Assembly (NCBI GenBank): GCA_047614505.1
Contig: JBLHGQ010000025.1
Coordinates: 1-28,205, forward strand
Origin: JABDJL01 sp047614505
GTDB lineage: Bacteria > Pseudomonadota > Gammaproteobacteria > Xanthomonadales > SZUA-36
Reading direction: 5' to 3'
DNA length: 28,205 nt
Shown: one piece after another, positions 16,016-24,265 of the stretch
How positions within the stretch are numbered: the first letter of the stretch is position 1
Layout: every line of letters starts with the position of its first letter
Notes under the pieces: model-generated
The model's database searches: none
What the model was told of the DNA's origin: nothing
Seen by the model: only the letters and a program-made list of their open reading frames with translations
Program-made: the position numbers and the translations under genes

Positions 16016-16223
16016 TCAATCAGAAAGCACAAAGGTTACTTTCAGGCTTACCCGGTATTCTTTGATATCGCCATCACCATCACAGACCACTTTTTGACTC
16101 TCTACCCCAGCCGCCGCGAACATTATTAAGAGTCTTGTTGGCGCGCTTCCTTCCTTTCTTGATAGCGTCTTCAAAAGACTCCGATGACGAAGCAATAATT
16201 TCTGTAACTCTTGCAACTGACAT
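16016..16223 (-). pseudogene. Dodecin gene interrupted by a single-base frameshift
   Basis: Read from the ATG at 16223, with GGAG eight bases upstream, the product begins SVARVTEIIASSSESFEDAI and continues to NNVRGGW, a normal dodecin start. Then a run of four C's (16103-16106, G's on the coding strand) shifts the frame and a stop follows soon after. The next frame continues VESQKVVCDGDGDIKEYRVS and VTFVLSD, the normal dodecin end. Removing one base gives a 68-residue dodecin, the usual size. Dodecins form dodecameric flavin-storing spheres. Either the gene is freshly inactivated or the homopolymer was miscounted in sequencing. Confidence 0.88.
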
Positions 16224-16295
16224 AGTATTTCTCCTTCAAATTTAGTTTTCAAATTAATCATATCGGTTTCACCAACTAATTCCACCGACGAACGC

Positions 16296-16310
16296 GTTAC
16301 AGTCTGTTAC
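16296..16310. promoter_or_regulatory. Dyad-like element upstream of acs (copy 1)
   Basis: GTTACAGTCTGTTAC lies in the divergent region between the dodecin locus and acs. A near copy, GTTACAGCTGTTAAC, occurs just after acs at 18369-18383. Such a site could bind a regulator of acs, but no factor is recognised and chance similarity cannot be excluded. Confidence 0.3.
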
Positions 16311-16418
16311 CTGATTGTGATTGTAGAGTGGGCCAAGAACAATTAATGAGACCTGTATCACTTGTTTAGAAAGTTTCAAAGGCTAAAATGTAATTACAAG
16401 GAACAGGCGAACCATATT

Positions 16419-18362
16419 ATGAGCACAATTCACCCGGTTATCCCCGCTGCTGCCGCCAGGGCACGTGTAAATCAAGAGCAATACCTGGATCTATACCAGC
16501 AGTCTCTTGCAGATAACGACGGCTTTTGGGCAAATCAGGCTCGTCGAATCAACTGGATAAAGCCCTTTAGTAAAGTCAAAGATGTCTCCTTTGACCGTAG
16601 CGACCTGCACGTGTCCTGGTTTGAGGACGGCACCCTCAATGCCTGCTACAACTGTGTTGATCGGCACCTTGAAACCCGGGGAGATCAAACGGCTATTTTG
16701 TGGGAAGGTGACGAGCCCGACCGCGACGAAAAGATCAGCTACCGTCAGCTTCATGGACGGGTCTGCAAAATGGCCAATGTATTAAAAATGCTGGGCGCCG
16801 CGCGTGGTGACCGCATCACAATTTACATGCCGATGATTCCCGAAGCCGCTATTGCCATGCTGGCTTGTGCCCGTATCGGTGCCATCCACTCTGTGGTGTT
16901 TGGTGGTTTTTCGCCCGATGCGCTGGCCGGGAGGATTGTTGATTGTGGCTCCAGCCTGGTCATTACCGCTGATGAAGGACGCAGAGGCGGGAAGCGCGTG
17001 CCGTTGAAGGCCAATGTGGACGAGGCCTGCAACCGCGAAGGTGTAATGGAAACGCTCAGTGCTGTACTTGTTGTCCGTAACACCGGAAAAGATGTTGAGT
17101 TTGATTCTTCCCGCGATCATTGGCTACACGACCTGGAAGAAATGGCGGACGATGTTTGCCCACCAGAAGAAATGAATGCCGAAGATCCGCTTTTCATTCT
17201 TTATACCTCCGGATCAACCGGCCAACCGAAAGGCGTGCTGCACACCACCGGTGGTTATATGGTCTACGCCTCTTACAGTCATGAACTGGTGTTTGATTAT
17301 CAAGATGGCGATGTCTACTGGTGCACTGCTGATGTTGGCTGGGTAACTGGCCACAGCTATATTGTTTATGGTCCATTGGCTAATGGCGCGATCAGCCTGA
17401 TGTTCGAGGGCGTACCGAATTACCCCGATGCCAGCCGTTTTTGGCAGGTATGCGACAAACATGAGGTGAACATCTGCTACACCGCCCCGACTGCGATACG
17501 GGCTCTCATGCGTGAAGGTGCGGAGCCCGTTAAGAAGACTTCCAGGCAATCTCTGAGGCTATTGGGGTCAGTGGGTGAGCCCATTAACCCTGAAGCCTGG
17601 GAATGGTATTTCAATGTTGTAGGTGATGGCCGATGCCCGATCGTAGACACCTGGTGGCAAACCGAGACTGGCGGTATTTTGATTAGTCCATTACCGGGAG
17701 CCACCCCAATGAAGCCTGGCTCAGCAAGTTTTCCATTACCGGGCATACAGCCTGCCCTGGTTGACAAGCATGGCAATGAACTTGAAGGCGCGGCCAGTGG
17801 CCAACTCATCATTAAAGAGAGCTGGCCCGGCCAGATGCGAACCGTTTATGGCGACCATGAGCGCTTTTATGAAACCTACTTTTCTCAATATCCGGGTAAC
17901 TATTTCACAGGCGATGGTTGCCGGCGGGATGAAGATGGCTACTACTGGATCACAGGTCGTGTTGACGATGTGTTGAATGTCTCAGGGCACCGCATGGGTA
18001 CTGCGGAGGTGGAAAGTGCGCTGGTCGCTCATCCATCCGTTGCTGAAGCGGCCGTGGTGGGCTACCCGCACAACATAAAGGGCCAGGGAATTTACGTGTT
18101 TGTAACCCTGGTAGCTGATAAAGAACCCGGAGAAGAGCTGGAAATTGAATTGAAAAAGTGGGTTCGAAAGGAAATCGGGCCAATCGCAACACCGGACCTG
18201 CTGCAATGGGCACCAGCATTACCCAAAACCCGGTCCGGTAAGATTATGCGAAGAATCTTACGAAAAATCGCTGAAAACGATTTTGGCAATCTGGGCGACA
18301 CATCAACACTGGCAGAGCCCGAAGTTGTGAAATCCTTGATCGAGAACCGAAAAAACCGGTAA
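16419..18362 (+). CDS. acs: Acetyl-CoA synthetase (AMP-forming)
   Basis: The 647-residue enzyme activates acetate to acetyl-CoA through acetyl-AMP in the cytoplasm, allowing growth on acetate; E. coli Acs has 652 residues. Diagnostic parts are GARRGDR-type N-domain segments, the AMP-binding P-loop YTSGSTGQPKGVLH (near 263-276), WWQTETGG near 412-419, and the C-terminal PKTRSGKIMRR, whose lysine is the one acetylated in homologues to switch the enzyme off. The ATG at 16419 is chosen because STIHPVIPAA matches the usual N-terminus; a TTG at 16362 in the same frame would add 19 unrelated residues. It stands alone between the dodecin locus and the LysM gene. Confidence 0.96.
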   Translation: MSTIHPVIPAAAARARVNQEQYLDLYQQSLADNDGFWANQARRINWIKPFSKVKDVSFDRSDLHVSWFEDGTLNACYNCVDRHLETRGDQTAILWEGDEPDRDEKISYRQLHGRVCKMANVLKMLGAARGDRITIYMPMIPEAAIAMLACARIGAIHSVVFGGFSPDALAGRIVDCGSSLVITADEGRRGGKRVPLKANVDEACNREGVMETLSAVLVVRNTGKDVEFDSSRDHWLHDLEEMADDVCPPEEMNAEDPLFILYTSGSTGQPKGVLHTTGGYMVYASYSHELVFDYQDGDVYWCTADVGWVTGHSYIVYGPLANGAISLMFEGVPNYPDASRFWQVCDKHEVNICYTAPTAIRALMREGAEPVKKTSRQSLRLLGSVGEPINPEAWEWYFNVVGDGRCPIVDTWWQTETGGILISPLPGATPMKPGSASFPLPGIQPALVDKHGNELEGAASGQLIIKESWPGQMRTVYGDHERFYETYFSQYPGNYFTGDGCRRDEDGYYWITGRVDDVLNVSGHRMGTAEVESALVAHPSVAEAAVVGYPHNIKGQGIYVFVTLVADKEPGEELEIELKKWVRKEIGPIATPDLLQWAPALPKTRSGKIMRRILRKIAENDFGNLGDTSTLAEPEVVKSLIENRKNR

Positions 18363-18368
18363 CAATCC

Positions 18369-18383
18369 GTTACAGCTGTTAAC
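18369..18383. promoter_or_regulatory. Dyad-like element between acs and the LysM gene (copy 2)
   Basis: GTTACAGCTGTTAAC is a palindrome apart from one extra T, and closely matches the element upstream of acs at 16296-16310. It lies about 60 bases before the LysM gene start. It may be a regulator site; no factor is recognised. Confidence 0.3.
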
Positions 18384-18441
18384 GCTTTGAGTTTTGACGA
18401 GGGGTATACTTATTCGATCCACATCAAGTTTGGAGAAGACA

Positions 18442-18914
18442 ATGGGATTTTTTGATAGATTTAAAAAGGTGCTGGCCAACCACAGGTTGAAACCGTCAAA
18501 GGGCCGACGCGCGTTCTACGAGAAGCCGGTTTTGATACCTCGTGCCTGAACTGTAAGGTCGGTATGGATGGGTCAGTTACCGTATCCGGTACGGTCGAGA
18601 GTGATGCCCAGCGGCAGGAAATTGCAGCTACCCTTAACGGTATGCCCAACGTTTCCAGTGTTGTAAACAATCTGAACGTCGGCCAACCCGAACCTGAAGC
18701 AGCGCCTGAAGAACCCGTGGCGGAGGAAACAGAAACTGAGGGAGGCCGTAGCTACACAGTAAAATCCGGTGATACGCTTTGGAAAATATCTCAGGAAATG
18801 TATGGTAACGGTTCAAAATACATGAAGATCTTTGAAGCCAATACACCATTACTTGAAAATCCTGACAAAATTTTTCCTGGACAAGAACTTACCATTCCGG
18901 ACCTTGACGATTAA
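18442..18914 (+). pseudogene. BON-LysM protein (Kbp/YgaU-like) interrupted by a single-base frameshift
   Basis: The ATG at 18442, with GGAG about seven bases upstream, starts MGFFDRFKKV, the usual N-terminus of Kbp/YgaU-type proteins, but that frame stops at 18547-18549. The -1 frame carries the rest: a BON domain (about 18498-18680, including KVGMDGSVTVSGTVES), a proline/glutamate-rich linker and a LysM domain (SYTVKSGDTLWKISQEMYGN to PGQELTIPDL). One missing base, most simply in the A run at 18463-18467, explains the break. Restored, the protein is 157 residues; E. coli Kbp is 149. Kbp binds potassium in the cytoplasm and LysM often binds peptidoglycan. An internal ATG at 18564 could express only part of it. 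Confidence 0.85.
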
Positions 18915-18927
18915 CAGAGGAATAGGC

Positions 18928-18950
18928 CGCCCCCTTTTCGAAAGGGGGCG
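18928..18950 (+). terminator. Rho-independent terminator after the LysM gene
   Basis: A perfect 10-bp stem (CGCCCCCTTT with AAAGGGGGCG) around a TCG loop is followed by TTTGT. It follows the LysM gene by 13 bases and separates it from the convergent SLOG gene ending at 18963. Confidence 0.85.
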
Positions 18951-18962
18951 TTTGTAGACATT

Positions 18963-20666
18963 CTAAAGCCCGCCTTGCTCAAGTGGCCTCTCGCGGTGCA
19001 TGAGTATCCACTCGGCGTGCTCTTCAAGTGCCGCGTTTCCGACTGCCATTAATACTCTACGCCTGAAATGCAAGTCCGGAGTGCTATCGAGTAAGCGTCT
19101 GGCATTGGTGAAAACCCTGTTCATGAAACGATATTGCTTGATAAGTTCCCGTTCCGCCTTCTTGTGAGAATAAGCATCGCGTACACCTGCGATCAAGGGC
19201 AGAATACCCATCAGCACCAACAAAAAGTGACGTTGATCCATTGTTATCCAGCCTGAAGCCCAGGCCAGTATTGCCGCAATAAAAATGCCAAGCCACAGTG
19301 AGATGCTACCCAGACGGGTCGTACGCCGGTAATTTACAGCCTTAATATTGCTTTTGCGATGATAGTACCCCAGCTGTCCATGGCCATGATCCTGACTACC
19401 GACCCATTGCTCACTGACCCAGTTTACCCAACGGTCATCCGGTTCCAGAATGCGGTCACGTTGCAGGCTGGCTGATCGCATCACGTGTCTGATCCAACCC
19501 AGATCGACATCCTGTTTCTGCAGAAAATTGTCATAGGCGAACACCGCTGACCGGGTCTCAATCACGCCCGCCAGATTCCAGTAAAGCTGCACCCTCAGTC
19601 CCTCTGCCAGTGCCCGGTAATCAAGATACTTACGGTGCCATTGACGATGAGCACCAAGCCTGTGGAAGGCGACACCAAATAGAAATAGCCCAAGAAAAGC
19701 ATGGGCTAAAAATTCAGGACCGCCATATTCCGCATAGATGATAAATATCAGGCCCATTACCACTGCGAGTGCATGGGTAATAATCATTCCCTGATTGAAA
19801 CGTTTTTGAAAATGAATCGCCAGCCAGTCTGAGCAACTGAAAAGATGATTAACGAGTTCAGAACCGCCGGGCGGTTGCACATCCGGTACATCATTGAGAA
19901 GACTTGAGCTATCAGAACTGATTTGGTCTTTATACTTCTTAAGGTCTGCATTGAATTCCTGCAAACGCAAGAGCATGGAATGAAATTCTTCCGGCATGCG
20001 AAGCGCTTCACGGCGCTCAAAATGTGCTGACATCCAATAGGTCTCGAGCACGTTCATGCCCTCGGCAACCCCGCCATCTTCACGGTCACGCGAGACAACG
20101 ATGTGATACGCAAGATCGTTTTCGTTATCAGCCAAAAGGTTGGGAGATTCTTCAGATATGGAGTAACCGGGCATTACGGCGGTAAGATGGTAATTAACCA
20201 CTCCAGCAGTACCACCGACCGCAGGCCCTGGCTTTCCATCCCATAGAGCCAAAAGCACCTGACAGTGGTTTGAAATAAATATCCCTAACTGGGTGTACTG
20301 AAGTTCGCGAGCCTTCTCGGAATGCGCGATCGTGGCCTCCGACTCATTGCCTGCCAAAGGCAGATTAATGATCTGTGCATTGGCTATTAAAGTACGGAAT
20401 TTCTGCAAATATTCCTCGGTAGTAAAGTCTTTTTCATATTCCGTCTGAGGCATGGGCAAAGGCACAATCAGTTTGTGACCAAGCTCCACTGCGATTTCGG
20501 CAACCAGCTGATCACCACCTTCGGCCAATGGCGAAATGAGCTGCAATTCAAGATCGGGAAATTCTTTGTCAAGGCCATTAAAAAATGCCCGCACCTGATC
20601 TCTCAGGACGGGCAGTTCATTTTCAACCAGATCTCGATGACCGGTAACGCCGATGGTGAGTTTCAT
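18963..20666 (-). CDS. SLOG-like nucleotide-binding domain fused to two transmembrane hairpins
   Basis: The 567-residue protein starts with a Rossmann-like domain (1-165) bearing SLOG hallmarks: GVTGHRD at 6-12, ISPLAEGGDQLVAE at 44-57 and LWDGKPGPAVGGTAGVV at 141-157. SLOG domains bind nucleotide-derived ligands; in Thoeris ThsA one senses a cyclic ADP-ribose made by a TIR protein. Hydrophobic segments follow at about 293-313, 318-337, 452-472 and 480-498, arranged as two hairpins like the SLATT/2TM effector modules seen with SLOG and SMODS domains. The gene begins 37 bases after the TIR-TPR gene on the same strand, with AAGG before its ATG. A membrane-disrupting or signalling effector is inferred; no function is shown. 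Confidence 0.75.
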   Translation of the reverse strand: MKLTIGVTGHRDLVENELPVLRDQVRAFFNGLDKEFPDLELQLISPLAEGGDQLVAEIAVELGHKLIVPLPMPQTEYEKDFTTEEYLQKFRTLIANAQIINLPLAGNESEATIAHSEKARELQYTQLGIFISNHCQVLLALWDGKPGPAVGGTAGVVNYHLTAVMPGYSISEESPNLLADNENDLAYHIVVSRDREDGGVAEGMNVLETYWMSAHFERREALRMPEEFHSMLLRLQEFNADLKKYKDQISSDSSSLLNDVPDVQPPGGSELVNHLFSCSDWLAIHFQKRFNQGMIITHALAVVMGLIFIIYAEYGGPEFLAHAFLGLFLFGVAFHRLGAHRQWHRKYLDYRALAEGLRVQLYWNLAGVIETRSAVFAYDNFLQKQDVDLGWIRHVMRSASLQRDRILEPDDRWVNWVSEQWVGSQDHGHGQLGYYHRKSNIKAVNYRRTTRLGSISLWLGIFIAAILAWASGWITMDQRHFLLVLMGILPLIAGVRDAYSHKKAERELIKQYRFMNRVFTNARRLLDSTPDLHFRRRVLMAVGNAALEEHAEWILMHRERPLEQGGL

Positions 20667-20703
20667 GGTATGGCCTTGGCCGCGAAGTATTTATGACAAT
20701 AGC

Positions 20704-22791
20704 TCATTGCTTAACCAGGTCTTTGCATAAGTCATATTTCTCGCATAACTGAATGAACTCAGGTTCATAATAACCCTTGCCTAAAAGATATGTGGTGTAG
20801 CGTTCAGCAGACTTTTTGTCGCCCTGGGTAATAGAGAGATTGACAGCCAGCCCGGCGTCTTTGCAGCTGAAAGTACTCTCCAGGGTGCGGTAATCTGCGA
20901 GTTCTGCCAGAAACTCGTCTTCCGGCAGTGTTTCCCTGTTAAGTGACCAGTATCTAAAAATTGCCTGTTGCAATTGAAAGCGTGCTTCGTAATTGTCCTG
21001 ATGATCCAGCACAATATCTTTCAATACCGCAATCCCTTCATTAAGCAAACGAGTAGCAGGTAAATATTCCTCTCGAGCATGAGCGAGCTCCGAAATTTGT
21101 GTTAAAAATACCCCAAATGACGTCAAATTAACGACGCTAACCGATTGATCTTCTTTAAGTAATTTTCGTAACTCTTGCTCAACTTGCAGACTAAGCTGCC
21201 AGCTATCATTAAGACGTTCCTCGACTTTATAGATGTGTGCAATTCGTGCCCTTTTTCGATGCAGATTCCACCTGTATGTGAGGTTGCTTTGATCTTCTCG
21301 GGCCAGTTCATCCAAAAGCTCCACTGCCCGCATAAGGCTATCCAAAGCCTCGTTTTGCTGACCGCTCCACCGTTGAACTGTTGCTAGTCCAGCCAGTGAA
21401 AATGCGTACCGCATTTTTAGCCGATTGTTACCGGGTGATTTCTGAAAAAAATCTGTTGCGTTCTCAACGTTATTGAGACGAGCCTTATATGCTCCATCGA
21501 GATTACAAACCTCTAACCAGGCATCTGCAAGATTTGCATAAGAACCTGCCAGTTCAGACTTGTAATAGTCGTCAGCAGGAGATAAAGAAACTGCCAATTG
21601 GTTATATTCCAAAGAAGATTGCATGAACTCCAGAGACTTAATTCGATCTACAGGAACTTTGCGTGTCTCGATCATTCCCAAATTGCTCAGTGCATACGCC
21701 ATTTCCATAGCCCATTCTGCATTCTCAGGCTCCGTTTCGAACAGCTGCCTGCTGAGGGCTAGATAGCGACTAAATGATTTCGATGCATTTTTAGAATCAC
21801 CCTGATCCGCATATATATAACCTACCCAAAATTCCGCCTGACCGAATTCAAACACCGCCTCGATGTTTTCCGAATTATCTTCTGCCAACTTAGCCAGCAC
21901 CTCACGCGACCGGGTGAATGCGGTCATTGCCTCATCAGGTCTGCCTTGAGCCCGACTGACCTCCCCCAGTTGTCGCAATACCAGTCCTACTTGCAATTGG
22001 GATTCATTGCTCAGGTCATCCTGGTCCAGCGTCTCTAAATATCTCGCTAATCGTTCCCCGATACCACGTAGCGTTGGCAGATCCGCCACCTCATCAAGAT
22101 CAGCGCTCACCTCGACCAATTGAGATACCAGCGCCTCAGCATATTGTTGGCGATTTCTCTCAGTCAGTTTTGACACAACTGTCAATGCCACCAGAGCCAC
22201 TACTGCAATCGACGCGATTGATACTAATATTTGGAACTTTCGTTTTCTCTGTTGCTCACGCTGCCTTAATTCGTCTAGTCGTATTCCAAGAATTGCTGAG
22301 ACCAGTTTTAATCTGGCGAGCAACTTTCCGTCAGCCCACTTTCGTGCGTCTGCCGCCAGAGGCTCCTGACGCAGCCCTGATTCTGTCTCCAGTATCGCTG
22401 GAGGAAAGCAGGCGGATTGAGTATCTTCAGCCTGAGGATCACCATCAACAATAACGCAATAAATTCTATCCCCACGCCCTAAGGATCTGAACAGTCTTAT
22501 TTCCTCATTGACCCAGCGGGACTGGGCAGCTGCAGGAGAGCAAATCAGAACCATGGAGTCAGACGCTCTCAGTGCCTCCTGAACTTTTTCGCTCAGGTCT
22601 GCGCCTGTAGAGAGTTCATCTCGGTCTCTGAATATCGGGAAAAGTTTTTCGGGAATTGGGCCATGCAAGCCTTTTGAACCTCGCAGTCGTGCGGGCACTT
22701 TGTAGGTTTCAAGCAAGCGATGCAGTTCTGCAGCCCAGCTTTCATCAGCGTGGCTATAACTGATAAACGCTTTGTATAAACGAGAGCTCAA
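20704..22791 (-). CDS. TIR domain-transmembrane-TPR protein
   Basis: The 695-residue protein begins with a TIR domain (about 5-165): KAFISYSHAD at 7-16, FPIFRDRDELS at 51-61, LICSPAAAQSRWVNEE at 82-97. Glu96, three residues after Trp93, is placed like the catalytic glutamate of NAD-cleaving TIRs. A membrane helix at 186-207 follows, then about 480 residues of TPR-type helical repeats ending SITQGDKKSAERYTTYLLG. The TPR part would sense a partner or ligand on the far side of the membrane. The start is a TTG at 22791 with AAGG eight bases upstream; no ATG or GTG fits between it and the preceding in-frame stop. It is cotranscribed with the SLOG gene by position. Confidence 0.85.
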   Translation of the reverse strand: MSSRLYKAFISYSHADESWAAELHRLLETYKVPARLRGSKGLHGPIPEKLFPIFRDRDELSTGADLSEKVQEALRASDSMVLICSPAAAQSRWVNEEIRLFRSLGRGDRIYCVIVDGDPQAEDTQSACFPPAILETESGLRQEPLAADARKWADGKLLARLKLVSAILGIRLDELRQREQQRKRKFQILVSIASIAVVALVALTVVSKLTERNRQQYAEALVSQLVEVSADLDEVADLPTLRGIGERLARYLETLDQDDLSNESQLQVGLVLRQLGEVSRAQGRPDEAMTAFTRSREVLAKLAEDNSENIEAVFEFGQAEFWVGYIYADQGDSKNASKSFSRYLALSRQLFETEPENAEWAMEMAYALSNLGMIETRKVPVDRIKSLEFMQSSLEYNQLAVSLSPADDYYKSELAGSYANLADAWLEVCNLDGAYKARLNNVENATDFFQKSPGNNRLKMRYAFSLAGLATVQRWSGQQNEALDSLMRAVELLDELAREDQSNLTYRWNLHRKRARIAHIYKVEERLNDSWQLSLQVEQELRKLLKEDQSVSVVNLTSFGVFLTQISELAHAREEYLPATRLLNEGIAVLKDIVLDHQDNYEARFQLQQAIFRYWSLNRETLPEDEFLAELADYRTLESTFSCKDAGLAVNLSITQGDKKSAERYTTYLLGKGYYEPEFIQLCEKYDLCKDLVKQ

Positions 22792-22901
22792 AGTATGTGC
22801 CTTGAGAATGCCCGATCAATCGACCAGGCATGGATTTCTGCATTGCTCATCAAGCTAAATCGTAGCGAAGATCGATAGGAACAATGATTTTATCCAGAGG
22901 T

Positions 22902-23444
22902 TTAGCCCTCGTTTTCCATCCTCGGATCGGTAATAATCGGTACACCTGGATCATTACAGGCCTCTACAGAAATTTGGTAGTAGGCCACTCCTGGATTTTC
23001 ATTCTTGTCTGTAATATCCACAGATTGGACTGGTGTTCCCGAGGTATGCTTCCAAACTACTCCGGTATCAGGAGCCGCACCGAAATCATCCTGTATCCAC
23101 TTTGCAACTGGCACGCCGAATGTTTTGGGGAGATTTGCGAAAGCGATTTCGGATATGTAATGGCTATTGGGATTTGAACCGCAAGGATAATTTTGATTGT
23201 TTTGAAATTTGAATGTCACCAAAGCACTGTCACCAGCAGGCACCCGCACACAACCCTTGTCGTTTTTCGCACAACCCTGACCACCAGTGAACATTTTTAC
23301 ACTAGATCCAGCTACCAGAAACTCTACTTCAAATGACACCTCTGTCCTGGTTGGTAAAATTGGGCCCGATGACGTGTGAACACACGAGGCAAGAATTTGC
23401 ATACCTAAAAACGATGCAAGAACAGTTAAGCTGATATTTTTCAT
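22902..23444 (-). CDS. Putative lipoprotein of unknown function
   Basis: The 180-residue protein has a lipoprotein signal peptide with lipobox LASC, so lipidation on Cys21 and an outer- or inner-membrane location are likely. The mature part has no family I recognise; two cysteine-containing stretches (GCAKNDKGC near 56-64, and PCGS) suggest possible disulfides, and the pattern looks beta-rich. A GGAG lies seven bases before the ATG. It is 110 bases upstream of the TIR gene on the same strand, so it may share a transcript with the TIR-SLOG pair, although the gap is large enough for a separate promoter. Confidence 0.7.
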   Translation of the reverse strand: MKNISLTVLASFLGMQILASCVHTSSGPILPTRTEVSFEVEFLVAGSSVKMFTGGQGCAKNDKGCVRVPAGDSALVTFKFQNNQNYPCGSNPNSHYISEIAFANLPKTFGVPVAKWIQDDFGAAPDTGVVWKHTSGTPVQSVDITDKNENPGVAYYQISVEACNDPGVPIITDPRMENEG

Positions 23445-23673
23445 GATGGGCTCCTCAATGATTATCAGAAAGCAGTCGAATTGTTTCTGTTGAGCGTTCC
23501 CTGCATTGTTCTTGAAAACTCCCTTCCTCCTAGAACATAGCAGACTTACGTTGCTTTGACACTTAATTCACTCTGCTAGTCGGCACATTGCTGTAAATTT
23601 TTCGTGTGGCTTTATGCAGCTTTGCACTGACGATGAAATGAAGGTATTCCAGGTTCGACCAACAGGGATTAAC

Positions 23674-23706
23674 ATGCGAGAACAAATTATCGGGTATTGC
23701 ACATGA
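23674..23706 (+). CDS. Possible 10-residue leader ORF overlapping ycgL
   Basis: An ATG at 23674 with AGG seven bases upstream opens a ten-residue frame (MREQIIGYCT) whose TGA overlaps the ycgL ATG as ATGA. The ycgL start itself has no visible Shine-Dalgarno sequence, so the leader might supply ribosomes to it. Short frames like this arise by chance. Confidence 0.25.
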   Translation: MREQIIGYCT

Positions 23707-23954
23707 ATTGTTCGGTTTATCGATCAGATCGCAAAGACTACACCTACCTCTACCTGTTAGTTGGAAAGACTTTTGAGGAAATTCCACCGGCCTTACAAAA
23801 TGCATTTGGCAACCCCGAGTTCGTAATTGATCTGGAGTTGTCCCCACAGCGTAAACTTGCCAGTGAAGATGTGAATGAAGTCATGCAAAACCTGCAAGAC
23901 AATGGATTTCATCTACAATTGCCACCAGGCGATCAGAAAGGAGATTTGATATGA
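23703..23954 (+). CDS. ycgL: YcgL-family protein
   Basis: The 83-residue protein from the ATG at 23703 matches the YcgL family found mainly in Gammaproteobacteria: NCSVYRSDRKDYTYLYL at the start, IPPALQNAFG in the middle, and LSPQRKLA with DNGFHLQLPP near the end. The family has a small alpha/beta fold and an unsettled role, with links to ribonuclease D-region genes. An in-frame TTG six bases upstream is a possible alternative start. No ribosome site is visible at the ATG. The stop overlaps the next gene in ATGA, so the two are coupled. Confidence 0.85.
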   Translation: MNCSVYRSDRKDYTYLYLLVGKTFEEIPPALQNAFGNPEFVIDLELSPQRKLASEDVNEVMQNLQDNGFHLQLPPGDQKGDLI

Positions 23955-24265
23955 GAGTATTTTTTGCGATTTTGATTGGTTTAAGCTTTTCGGTTTCACA
24001 AAGTCATGCACAGGAAGTGGTAGATACATATCCCGAACCTGCACTCGATTGCGAAGAAGCTTTGACAGTCTTTCAGGACGTTTCAGGTATGGGGCGAAAA
24101 GACAAGGCAGCAAGAAACATGACCAAAAACCATGCCGAGCATGCCCAGGATGGATGGCGTTTTGCAGGCTTGGCGGTTTATACCGAAAATGGCGACCTTG
24201 AAGGTTTTTATCTCAGTTATACACGTGCAGTTGACTGTGCAAGTATCGCCAAAGAAGAAGACTAG
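23951..24265 (+). CDS. Small secreted protein of unknown function
   Basis: The 104-residue protein has a clear signal peptide (RVFFAILIGLSFSVSQSHA), giving a mature exported domain of about 84 residues with two cysteines (in LDCEEA and VDCAS) that could form a disulfide. No family is recognised. Its ATG overlaps the ycgL stop, and an AGGAG lies upstream. Its TAG overlaps the minus-strand stop of the dehydrogenase gene in the self-complementary CTAG at 24262-24265, so the two converge with shared stop bases. Confidence 0.75.
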   Translation: MRVFFAILIGLSFSVSQSHAQEVVDTYPEPALDCEEALTVFQDVSGMGRKDKAARNMTKNHAEHAQDGWRFAGLAVYTENGDLEGFYLSYTRAVDCASIAKEED

